From DASVVT01 sp036386415 (GTDB taxonomy: Bacteria; Acidobacteriota; Blastocatellia; Pyrinomonadales; Pyrinomonadaceae), in assembly GCA_036386415.1 (NCBI GenBank), contig DASVVT010000021.1, forward strand, positions 1 to 16,825: a stretch of DNA of 16,825 nucleotides, in the 5' to 3' direction. Both the position numbers and the translations under genes were made by a program. Within the stretch, counting starts at the first letter, position 1; the number at the start of each line of letters is the position of its first letter. Positions 8,359 through 15,431 of this stretch are shown piece after piece. Below the pieces are notes generated by a model. That model saw only the letters and a program-made list of their open reading frames with translations. It was not told the origin of the DNA and did not search any database.

Positions 8359-8606
8359 GTCGCTCGCATCGCGTTTAAGGTCGCTCGCATCAAGCCTTGA
8401 GTCGCTTGCTGCCCGTCCTGAGCGACTCGCGACGCGTCCCGACCGACTTCAGGCGCGATGCGAGCGACTTCGGGCGCGACTTGACCGGCTCAAGGCGCGA
8501 CTTGAGCGACTTCAGGCGCGATTCAAGCGACTTCAGACGCGACTTGACCGACTTCGGACGCGACTTGAGCGACTTTGGACGCGACTTGAGCGACTCAGGC
8601 TCGACC
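8359..8606. repeat. 21-base tandem array with inverted left flank
   Basis: From 8424 to 8591 there are eight consecutive 21-base units of the type gacttcaggcgcgacttgagc, with a partial ninth to 8606; unit starts are 8424, 8445, 8466, 8487, 8508, 8529, 8550 and 8571. To the left, 8359-8421 keeps the 21-base spacing, but its units are the reverse complement of the same motif: gtcgctcgcatc at 8359 and 8380 is the exact reverse complement of 8458-8469. Because the period is a multiple of three and the unit has few stops, several frames stay open on both strands. I judge it non-coding. Confidence 0.85.
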
Positions 8607-8656
8607 GTTTCCCGCGCATAACACGTCATTTGGGTGCGCAATCGCCTGAAAAACGA

Positions 8657-8684
8657 TTGATTTCCGCCGAAAAACGCATATACT
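8657..8684 (+). promoter_or_regulatory. Sigma70-type promoter for the 8752 gene
   Basis: A -35-like ttgatt at 8657-8662 and a -10-like tatact at 8679-8684 are separated by 16 bases. The expected transcript start near 8691 leaves a leader of about 60 bases. A ggaggtg ribosome binding site lies at 8733-8739, 12 bases before the ATG at 8752. The 21-base array lies immediately upstream. Confidence 0.5.
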
Positions 8685-8751
8685 GGACGCGCTTTGGCCT
8701 CGCGCACCAATCTACCTCGGTTCATCACTCACGGAGGTGTAAACAAAACTC

Positions 8752-9108
8752 ATGGCACGACAAAAGAAAGGCTCGACGGTACTGGAAACCGCGCGGCGGC
8801 GGCTCTCCGGCCTCAAATCCATCACTCCTGCCCCGGACTTCGGCGCAAATCTGAAACTCACCGATTACGAGCAGGACATCGACGACTTCAGCGCCAGCTT
8901 GGACAACTACAACGAAAAGCTCGCCGCCCTCGACCAATTCCAAAACGAGTTAATCGAACAAGAGAAGCGGCTCAACGACAAGAACAAACGCATGCTCTCA
9001 GCCGCCGAGGCCCAATACGGCCCCGACAGCAGCGAGTACGAGCAAGCGGGCGGCACACGCCAGAGCGAGCGCAAGCGCCCAACGAAGAAAACACCAGGCA
9101 CTGCTTGA
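8752..9108 (+). CDS. Small conserved-looking hypothetical protein
   Basis: A 118-residue soluble protein with no signal or membrane segment. Residues about 38-85 are charged and helical with heptad-like spacing, so probably a coiled coil. The C-terminal part carries YGPDSSEYEQAGG followed by a basic tail (RQSERKRPTKK). From memory, a tyrosine-glycine-x-aspartate-serine-x-glutamate-tyrosine segment followed by AGG and a basic tail occurs in small hypothetical proteins of cyanobacteria and some other bacteria; no function is known to me. A promoter (8657-8684) and a ggaggtg site support expression. It is followed by a hairpin and seems monocistronic. Confidence 0.75.
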   Translation: MARQKKGSTVLETARRRLSGLKSITPAPDFGANLKLTDYEQDIDDFSASLDNYNEKLAALDQFQNELIEQEKRLNDKNKRMLSAAEAQYGPDSSEYEQAGGTRQSERKRPTKKTPGTA

Positions 9109-9144
9109 GCCGCTCCGACAGGGCTTGACCTTTCCTGACTGACG

Positions 9145-9194
9145 GGATGGACGATAATAGGCCAGCGAGGAACCTCCTTCGTCCATCCTCTTTT
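9145..9194 (+). terminator. Possible terminator after the 8752 gene
   Basis: A 10-bp perfect stem, ggatggacga at 9145-9154 with tcgtccatcc at 9179-9188, is followed by the T-rich tcttttcc. The 24-base loop contains a further small palindrome (aggaacct). It lies between the 8752 gene and the CHAT gene. Confidence 0.4.
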
Positions 9195-9264
9195 CCATCT
9201 CCATGGCGGAGAACTACTGTCGCTCCAGGATTCAAATGATCGCTTAACCGGGGGAAGAAAATCC

Positions 9265-12200
9265 ATGACCCAGCGATTCAACATTCCCGCGCTCTCATTC
9301 AAAACCCTCCGTCAGATCATTTCTCGCTGCCCCTGGCTGCTTTTGCTGGCAGTAGAAATAGTAGCGGCACAAGGGAATCAAAAAGTTGTCTCGCTGGAAT
9401 CTGACAAGCCTATCGAACGCGTGCTTGCCGGAGGTCGCTCTTACTTAGGTCACCTCGCGCTCAGCCCCGCACACTATAAGGTCAAGGTGGTTGAGCTTCG
9501 CCCCGTCACGGCGCAGGACCTAATCCGCATGCAAGCCGAAGCTTTGCTCTCAGAAGCTGACCGTCTCAAACAACAGGGCGAAGCTGAAGCGCTGCGCAAA
9601 GCGGTTGAAAAGTATCGGGCCGCCATCTCCCTCTGGCAGACCCTCTCCGACCGGAAAAAAGAGGCGCGCACTCTCCTCCGTCTAGGCCAAGCGCAAAACG
9701 CATTGGGCGATTCGGCAGACGCCATTGAATCTTTTAATCGAGCTGTGCCGCTTTTTAGAGCGGAACATGACCTCGCGGGCGAAGCTGATACGTTGAATGA
9801 TTCGGGGATAGCTTACGACCGGACGGGCGATAAGAAAAAAGCCGTCGAGCTTTTGAATCAAGCCTTGCCCTTGTTTCGACAGGTCGGCGATAAACGCGGC
9901 GAAGGAGCCGCCCTGAACAACCTGGGCGGGATTTACTGGGAGACGGGGGACTTAGACAAGGCGCTGGACTTTTATAATCAGGCTTTACCGCTGACGCGCT
10001 TAACTCGCTCCACCGAAGATTTGCAAGCCGAGGCGTCAGTGCTGGGTAACATCGGCGAAGCATATCGCTCGATGGGTGAGTACCAGCAGGCATTTGATTA
10101 TTACCAACAATCGCTCGGGCCGACGCGCGCCGTCAAGGACTATGAGGGTGAAGCCTATATTATGGATAATATGGGCAGTTTATATAGCTCTCTCGGCGAC
10201 TTTCAAAAAGCCCTTCCCTATCTCCTTCAGGGCCTGGAAATACGTAGAAGAATCGGCGACCAGGTCGGTGAGGAAATATCGCTCAATAATCTGGGTTCGC
10301 TCTATCGCCGCAAGCTCGATTTTGCGAAGGCGATTGAGTACTACGATCAGGGGCTCGCCCTGGCGCGCAAACTCCGCAGCCCTGACGGCGAAGTAGCCAA
10401 ATTGGTAAATCTTGGCGCGATTTACGTTGAGCTGAATGAACCGCTCAAAGCAATTGACTACTTACAACCCGCTTTAGCCATAGCGAAGCATACCGAGAGC
10501 CGCCCGTTTGAGGCGAAAAGCTTGGACGGGCTCGGTCAGGCCTACGCCGCAGTTGGTGAAACTCAGAAAGCATTTGATTACTATAATCAAGCTTTACCTT
10601 TGAGCCGCGCTGTTAAAGACCGCAAGCTCGAAGCTTTAATCCAGTATCACCTGGCGCAGTCGTTAGGCTCGCGAGGTGACCTCACGGGAGCGCTCTCGCA
10701 TGTTGAAGAGGCGCTCGCTCTTGTCGAATCTGTACGCATGAAGATTGGGAGCCAGGAACTGCGCTCCGCCTACTTTGCTACGGTTCAGGGCTACTATGAG
10801 TTTTACATAAACCTCCTGATGCGCCTGCACAAACAACATCCTTCGGCGGGCTATGATAGTAAGGCATTACAAGCAAGCGAGCGCCAGCGTGCTCGCTCGC
10901 TCCTCGAAACCCTTGCCGAAGCGAACGCGAACATTCGGCAAGGCGTAGACCCCAAGCTGGTCGAGCGCGAACGTTCCTTGCAGCAGCAGCTCAACACTAC
11001 AGCCCAACGGCAAACAAGACTGCTCGGAGGCGCACATACAGAGGCGCAGGCGCAGGCCATATCGCAAGAGATCGAAGCGTTGACGACCGGGTTTCAACAG
11101 GTCGAGGCGGAGATCAGGCGAACCAGCCCGCGCTACGCAGCCTTGACGCAGCCGCAGCCGCTCATGCTAAAAGAGATTCAAACACAGGTACTTGATCAAG
11201 ATACGTTGCTGCTGGAATACTCGCTCGGCACAGATCGTAGTTACCTGTGGGCGGTGACACCGACCTCAATCGCGAGCTATGAGTTACCCAAACGTGATCG
11301 GATCGAGACCGCCGCACGTCGTGTCTATGACATCTTGACTGCGCGTGGTCAACGGATCGAAGGCGAGAGACAAGCACAGCGGCGAGTGCGCATCGCCCAA
11401 TCAACGGCGCAATATGCAGAGGCCGCCGCGCGCCTGAGCCGGATGGTGCTTGCTCCGGTAGCGATGCAGTTGGGGAATAAGCGCTTGCTGGTTGTTAGCG
11501 ACGGCGCGCTGCAATACATTCCATTCGCCGCTTTGCCGGACCCGGCAAATACCATTAGTTTGACGCCGCTCGTCATTAAACACGAGATCATCAGCCTGCC
11601 GTCGGCCTCAACCATCAGCGTGCTCCGGCGCGAGATCAAAGACAGAAAGCCTGCGGCCAGGACGGTCGCGGTGTTGGCCGATCCGGTCTTTGAGGAGACG
11701 GACGAGCGTGTAAAGAGTATCGAGAGCGGGGCGGGGGCGAATCGCCAGAGACAGCGCACACGCCGTAGACGCGATCTGCCTTTGGGTATGGAGCGTTCGC
11801 TGGAAGAGTCAGGCTTGAGAAGCGCGGGGTTCGAGATTCCCAGATTACCCGGCACAAGACAGGAGGCCGGACAGATTCTCGCGCTCGTGCCACAGAGCGA
11901 AAGCAAACAGGCTTTCGACTTCGCAGCCAGCCGCGCCACCGCGACCGCGAGCGACCTCGCGCAGTACCGCTTCATACACTTCGCCACGCACGGCTTTCTC
12001 AACAGCCTTCACCCGGAACTGTCCGGCATCGTGCTTTCGATGGTAGATGAGAAGGGCACAGCGCAGGACGGCTTCCTGCGCGCCAACGACATCTTCAATC
12101 TCAAGCTTCCGGCTGAGCTGGTGGTCTTGAGCGCGTGCCAGACGGGTTTGGGTAAGGAGATTAAGGGCGAAGGACTGGTCGGACTCACGCGCGGGTTCAT

Positions 12201-12414
12201 GTACGCGGGAGCGCCGCGCGTGGTCGTCAGCCTGTGGAGTGTGTCTGATGCGGCGACCGCAGAGTTGATGACACGCTTCTATCGCGGGATGCTGAAAGGC
12301 GGACTGAGACCGGCGGCGGCCTTGCGCGCCGCACAGGTTTCGTTGATAAATGAGAAGAGATGGGCACAGCCTTTCTACTGGGCGGCATTCACATTGCAGG
12401 GCGAGTGGAGATAA
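9265..12414 (+). CDS. Exported TPR-CHAT domain protein
   Basis: A 1049-residue protein of the TPR-CHAT type. Residues 1-36 look like a signal peptide (basic start, WLLLLAV core, AAQ end). Residues about 110-495 are tandem tetratricopeptide repeats with many G-D, A-I/A-L and NQALPL segments, roughly eight to nine units. A helical linker (about 530-640) leads to the C-terminal CHAT domain (about 645-1049), a caspase-fold peptidase. The expected dyad is intact: H909 in HFATHGF and C958 in LSACQTGLG, followed by GFMYAGAPRVVVSLWSV. Substrate and partner are unknown. The short stretch before the repeats (residues 42-80) looks like a collapsed version of a longer N-terminal domain seen in related proteins. 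A ggggga ribosome binding site precedes the ATG. The next gene, 60 bases on, has its own site. Confidence 0.9.
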   Translation: MTQRFNIPALSFKTLRQIISRCPWLLLLAVEIVAAQGNQKVVSLESDKPIERVLAGGRSYLGHLALSPAHYKVKVVELRPVTAQDLIRMQAEALLSEADRLKQQGEAEALRKAVEKYRAAISLWQTLSDRKKEARTLLRLGQAQNALGDSADAIESFNRAVPLFRAEHDLAGEADTLNDSGIAYDRTGDKKKAVELLNQALPLFRQVGDKRGEGAALNNLGGIYWETGDLDKALDFYNQALPLTRLTRSTEDLQAEASVLGNIGEAYRSMGEYQQAFDYYQQSLGPTRAVKDYEGEAYIMDNMGSLYSSLGDFQKALPYLLQGLEIRRRIGDQVGEEISLNNLGSLYRRKLDFAKAIEYYDQGLALARKLRSPDGEVAKLVNLGAIYVELNEPLKAIDYLQPALAIAKHTESRPFEAKSLDGLGQAYAAVGETQKAFDYYNQALPLSRAVKDRKLEALIQYHLAQSLGSRGDLTGALSHVEEALALVESVRMKIGSQELRSAYFATVQGYYEFYINLLMRLHKQHPSAGYDSKALQASERQRARSLLETLAEANANIRQGVDPKLVERERSLQQQLNTTAQRQTRLLGGAHTEAQAQAISQEIEALTTGFQQVEAEIRRTSPRYAALTQPQPLMLKEIQTQVLDQDTLLLEYSLGTDRSYLWAVTPTSIASYELPKRDRIETAARRVYDILTARGQRIEGERQAQRRVRIAQSTAQYAEAAARLSRMVLAPVAMQLGNKRLLVVSDGALQYIPFAALPDPANTISLTPLVIKHEIISLPSASTISVLRREIKDRKPAARTVAVLADPVFEETDERVKSIESGAGANRQRQRTRRRRDLPLGMERSLEESGLRSAGFEIPRLPGTRQEAGQILALVPQSESKQAFDFAASRATATASDLAQYRFIHFATHGFLNSLHPELSGIVLSMVDEKGTAQDGFLRANDIFNLKLPAELVVLSACQTGLGKEIKGEGLVGLTRGFMYAGAPRVVVSLWSVSDAATAELMTRFYRGMLKGGLRPAAALRAAQVSLINEKRWAQPFYWAAFTLQGEWR

Positions 12415-12474
12415 ACTGCACGCGCAACATGGCCGGAGTGTTCTTGATGAGTTGCGCTCGAAGGAGAAGATCAA

Positions 12475-12894
12475 ATGTTAGCTGACGATAATAAAGCTTT
12501 GATCCGACGCTGGTTTGAAGAGGTCTGGAACAAGGGGCGCGCGGAGGCCATTGATGAGATGTTCGCCGTTGACGGCATTGCCAATGGACTCTCTGACGAG
12601 CAGGGCGAGCCTTTGCGCGGGCCGGACAATTTCAAGCAGTTCTTTTACAAGTTTCGTGGCGCTTTCCCGGATATAGAGGTGATCGTCGAGGATACTGTGG
12701 CGGAGGGCGACAAGGTCGCGGCGCGTTGCCGCGTGCGCGCCACGCATCAGGGAGACAGCCTCGGGTTTGCTGCCACGCAGAAGCCCATGGAGATCACGGG
12801 CATCACCATCGGGAGGATTGAGGACGGCAAGATCGTAGAAGCCTGGAACAACTTCGATTTTATGAGCATGTTCCAGCAACTCGGCGCGATCTGA
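12475..12894 (+). CDS. SnoaL-like / ester cyclase family protein
   Basis: A 139-residue protein of the NTF2-like fold, SnoaL/ester-cyclase branch. The pattern NKALIRRWFEEVWNKGRAEAIDEMF, then GPDNFKQFFYKFRGAFPDIEVIVEDTVAEGDKVAAR, and finally EDGKIVEAWNNFDFMSMFQQLG is typical of this branch. Most such proteins in non-antibiotic contexts have no proven reaction, so cyclase activity should not be assumed. Start: aaggag at 12461-12466, eight bases before the ATG. A perfect 29-bp hairpin follows the stop codon by about 16 bases. Confidence 0.88.
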   Translation: MLADDNKALIRRWFEEVWNKGRAEAIDEMFAVDGIANGLSDEQGEPLRGPDNFKQFFYKFRGAFPDIEVIVEDTVAEGDKVAARCRVRATHQGDSLGFAATQKPMEITGITIGRIEDGKIVEAWNNFDFMSMFQQLGAI

Positions 12895-12910
12895 ATCGAA
12901 AGAGACAAGC

Positions 12911-12983
12911 CTCACGCCAAGACGCTGGAGGCGCAAAGAGAGACGCGCAACTTTTCTTTGCGCCTCCAGCGTCTTGGCGTGAG
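12911..12983. repeat. Perfect 29-bp inverted repeat (cgcaaag type)
   Basis: Positions 12911-12939 are the exact reverse complement of 12955-12983, with a 15-base loop. The arm combines cgccaagacgctgg and ggcgcaaaga. It lies between the SnoaL-like gene and the methyltransferase gene, in the place of a terminator, but no T-run follows. It resembles the element at 6474-6548 in using cgcaaag blocks. Confidence 0.9.
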
Positions 12984-13037
12984 ACATTTGTTGCGTTGCG
13001 AGGGTTCTCATTTAGTTGATCGAGTAAGGAAGGCTGC

Positions 13038-13865
13038 ATGCCGGATCATCTATCGAGCGACATAGTGTCCCACTACGGGAGCGGGTACGAGGCTGAGCGC
13101 CTATCTAGAGGCGCGGGTCAGCTTGAGCGAGCGCGCACGGAGGAGCTCGCCAAACGCCATCTGCCTGCCCCGCCCGCTGTGATCTTCGATGTCGGAGGCG
13201 GCGCGGGAGTCTATTCCTGCTGGCTGGCTAGAGAGGGGTACGAGGTTCACCTGGTGGATGCCATGCCGCTGCATGTGGAACAGGCGCGACAGGCTTCGCT
13301 TGAGCAGCCAGGACACCAGCTTGCCAGTATCAGTGTGGGCGACGCGCGCCGGTTGAACCGTGCGGAATCGAGTGTGGACGCAGTGCTCCTGTTCGGCCCG
13401 CTCTACCACCTGACAGAGCGCGAGGATCGCATCAGTGCTCTGCGCGAGGCTCGCCGTATCCTCAAAGCGGGAGGTCTCTTGCTGGCCGTGGGTATCACGC
13501 GGTTCGCGTCCGTGCTCGACGGCCTGTTTCGTAGGCTGATGGACGACCCGCAATTTGTGCGCATCGTCAGGCGCGATCTGGCCGAAGGGCAGCACCGCAA
13601 CCCGACCAATCATCCGGATTATTTCACGACCGCCTTCTTTCATCATCCAGACGAGCTGAAGCGGGAGGTTGAAGAAGCCGGGCTGCGCCATCAAAGCACG
13701 CTGGCGATTGATGGGCCGGGCTGGCTCTTACAGGATTTCGATGAGCACTGGCGCGATGATGGGCGACGGATGCGCCTCCTCGACGCCATACGCTCGATTG
13801 AAGCAGAACCGTCTCTGCTCGGCGCGAGCGCTCACATCATGGTCGTCGCGCGAAAAGATTCGTGA
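13038..13865 (+). CDS. Class I SAM-dependent methyltransferase
   Basis: A 275-residue soluble protein with a Rossmann-type SAM-binding domain. Motif I is VIFDVGGGAGVYSCWLA (residues about 48-64), the acidic end of strand 2 is VHLVDAMP (about 72-79), and motif IV is VDAVLLFGPLYHLTER (about 113-128). The LKAGGLLLAVGIT segment is the usual post-IV element. The C-terminal part (FHHPDELKREVEEAGL) also matches the methyltransferase_11/25 type. The substrate cannot be told. An aaggaagg ribosome binding site lies just before the ATG. Its stop is about 40 bases before a REP-pair element. Confidence 0.9.
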   Translation: MPDHLSSDIVSHYGSGYEAERLSRGAGQLERARTEELAKRHLPAPPAVIFDVGGGAGVYSCWLAREGYEVHLVDAMPLHVEQARQASLEQPGHQLASISVGDARRLNRAESSVDAVLLFGPLYHLTEREDRISALREARRILKAGGLLLAVGITRFASVLDGLFRRLMDDPQFVRIVRRDLAEGQHRNPTNHPDYFTTAFFHHPDELKREVEEAGLRHQSTLAIDGPGWLLQDFDEHWRDDGRRMRLLDAIRSIEAEPSLLGASAHIMVVARKDS

Positions 13866-13906
13866 GGACGACGGTGAGTTTCGACTCCGGCGACTGCTTA
13901 GAAGCT

Positions 13907-14106
13907 GTTTGACAAGTCCCGTAGGGACGATTGACAGTAGCCCAGTGCTTCAGCACTGGGAACAAGCGGAACATCATAATGAGTCCCGTAGGGACGGCTG
14001 AATAACAGTTTCAGCCGTCCCTACGGGACTCCATCTGTTGGTCACGACCTTTCCCAGCCATAAATGGCTGGGCTATTATCGCTCAGTCCCTACGGGACTT
14101 TCAAAC
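13907..14106. mobile_element. REP-pair (REPIN/MITE-like) nested palindromic element
   Basis: About 200 bases with near mirror symmetry around 14006. The outer imperfect inverted ends are 13907-13928 and 14086-14106. Small hairpin A is at 13941-13960 and small hairpin B at 14053-14072, each with 8-bp arms and a 4-base loop. In the centre is a perfect 22-bp inverted repeat (13981-14002 with 14010-14031, 7-base loop). The motif agtcccgtagggac occurs four times: twice in plus orientation (13915, 13982) and twice in minus orientation. There is no coding capacity, so if mobile it would depend on a transposase elsewhere. Confidence 0.8.
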
Positions 14107-14125
14107 TGGCTCTGAAAACCTTTCT

Positions 14126-14662
14126 ATGATTTTGGACAAGCTCTCTTACAGGTCTTTGCAATGGCTGGTCTTACTCTTCCTGGCGCTGCATAACCTGGAA
14201 GAAGCGCTCACGGCGGGAGCCTACTTCCCGAAGATTGACGCTCTGCTCAAAAGGGCGGGCATGCCTGACAGCCTGCTCGCTTCAAGGCCAACGCTCGCGC
14301 AGTTCTACCTGGCTTTAGCCGGAGCAACAATCTTCCCGCTCGTGATCGTTGCCATTGCTACGACGGGGCGTTCCACACGCGTCAAGGCTTACCTGGTCGC
14401 AGTCTTGCAGGCGATGGTGCTGGTGAACGTGTTCGTGCCGCATGTGCCTGCTGCCGTTGCGCTCGGCGGCTACGCGCCGGGGGTGTTGACTGCCGTTTTC
14501 GTCAACCTGCCCTTTTCGATCTACTTCTTCAGACGCTCACAACGCGAATCGCAAATAACATGGAAGGGGCTCGTCGTGGCAATGCTGATTGCGCTGCCTC
14601 TGCTTATACTATCCGTACGACTGCTCTACGCCCTCGGTGGACTTCTCGGAGGCTCGCCGTAA
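14126..14662 (+). CDS. HXXEE domain membrane protein
   Basis: A 178-residue membrane protein with about five hydrophobic segments. The N-terminal helix carries H22-N-L-E25-E26, the HXXEE motif that names this family. The function is unknown; the motif within a membrane helix suggests metal binding or catalysis, which is an inference. Other membrane segments are around residues 63-85, 90-118, 120-140 and 148-174. The ATG at 14126 is only 20 bases after the right end of the REP-pair element and has no good Shine-Dalgarno (only gaaaac), so its leader has probably been replaced by that element. The stop lies 87 bases before the acetyltransferase. Confidence 0.85.
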   Translation: MILDKLSYRSLQWLVLLFLALHNLEEALTAGAYFPKIDALLKRAGMPDSLLASRPTLAQFYLALAGATIFPLVIVAIATTGRSTRVKAYLVAVLQAMVLVNVFVPHVPAAVALGGYAPGVLTAVFVNLPFSIYFFRRSQRESQITWKGLVVAMLIALPLLILSVRLLYALGGLLGGSP

Positions 14663-14749
14663 GAAGAGTTGGTTTCATATCTCTTGTCATCACGGGCTCT
14701 GTCTTGAGCGTCGCCGCGATCATCCGGCTTAAAGCCCTGTCAGGTGAAC

Positions 14750-15166
14750 ATGGAATATAGACCCATTGGCCGCGAAGATTACGAGGCCGTCCGCCAGTTC
14801 CTCTCTGAAATGGGCTGGCAGGAGCGAGTCGCAGACCCCGCGCGCTTCCAGATGATGATGGAGAAGGCGGATCGCACGGTCGTGGCTTTCGATGATCATC
14901 GCGTCGTGGGCTTCGCGAGAGCTTTATGTGACGGGGTCTCAAACGGATACATCTCAATGGTCGCCGTCGCGCCTGATCGACGCGGGCGAGGCATCGGGCG
15001 CGAGTTAGTCCGCCGCCTCACAGGCGAGGACAGCACGATTACGTGGGTGCTTCGCGCCGGTCGCGGCAGCACGGGCTTCTGGGAGAAGCTGGGCTTCAAG
15101 CCGTCCGAGGTCGCCATGGAAAAGATTAGAAGCTCAACGCAGAGAGATAAAGAACGTGAATCGTAA
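14750..15166 (+). CDS. GNAT family N-acetyltransferase
   Basis: A 138-residue single-domain GNAT enzyme that would transfer acetyl from acetyl-CoA to an amine. Motif A, the pyrophosphate loop, is VAVAPDRRGRGIGRELVRRL with R-G-R-G-I-G at about 78-83. The motif B region is the GSTGFWEKLGFKPSE segment near the C-terminus. The substrate is unknown. The start is uncertain: the ATG at 14750 has aggtga only 2 bases upstream, and an in-frame GTG at 14744 would add two residues. It could be cotranscribed with the HXXEE gene. Confidence 0.87.
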   Translation: MEYRPIGREDYEAVRQFLSEMGWQERVADPARFQMMMEKADRTVVAFDDHRVVGFARALCDGVSNGYISMVAVAPDRRGRGIGRELVRRLTGEDSTITWVLRAGRGSTGFWEKLGFKPSEVAMEKIRSSTQRDKERES

Positions 15167-15233
15167 AGAAGGGTGTCCTGTATAGGTAAAAGAACATCAG
15201 CTCATAGCTTGTTACCCACGACTGCCGTCATGG

Positions 15234-15268
15234 GCTCTGGTACGGTCGCCCCTGCCGGGGCTCAGAGC
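15234..15268 (+). other. Stem-loop in the spacer before the metallopeptidase gene
   Basis: Nested stems gctctg/cagagc (15234-15239 with 15263-15268) and gcccc/ggggc (15248-15252 with 15257-15261, tetraloop tgcc) are separated by an asymmetric bulge. It could be a terminator stem or a structured leader, but there is no T-run. The rest of the 265-base spacer shows nothing convincing. Confidence 0.3.
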
Positions 15269-15431
15269 GTGACGTCCTCTTATGTCGAACTGACGTTAAA
15301 AGACAACCCGACATCGGTCGCCCGACTGTTTACGACTCACGTCCTCCCCTCAGTCACAAATTCCTGCCACAAAAATCGTGTGGACGGTGTTTATATATTT
15401 GAGCAATCAAAGTAGGGGGTGAGCGCTTGTC

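Noticed and set aside
8424..8606. CRISPR array
   Set aside because: Units are contiguous 21-mers without unique spacers, and no cas gene is present. The other arrays in the window have 7-base units and are likewise not CRISPR.
8390..8728. Repeat-rich frames on both strands over the 21-base array (8397-8621 plus, 8390-8728 minus)
   Set aside because: A period divisible by three with few stops leaves frames open by default. Starts are weak (TTG, GTG) and no ribosome binding site is seen. The heptad-like peptides follow from the repeat itself.
8752..12414. Defence island around the CHAT protein
   Set aside because: CHAT peptidases occur in some defence systems, but this one appears exported. 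Its neighbours (SnoaL-like, methyltransferase, HXXEE, GNAT) are not known defence partners.
15173..15415. 80-codon plus-strand frame with a GTG start
   Set aside because: No ribosome binding site, no recognisable domain, and it contains a stem-loop. It is probably spacer, although a small unknown protein cannot be excluded.
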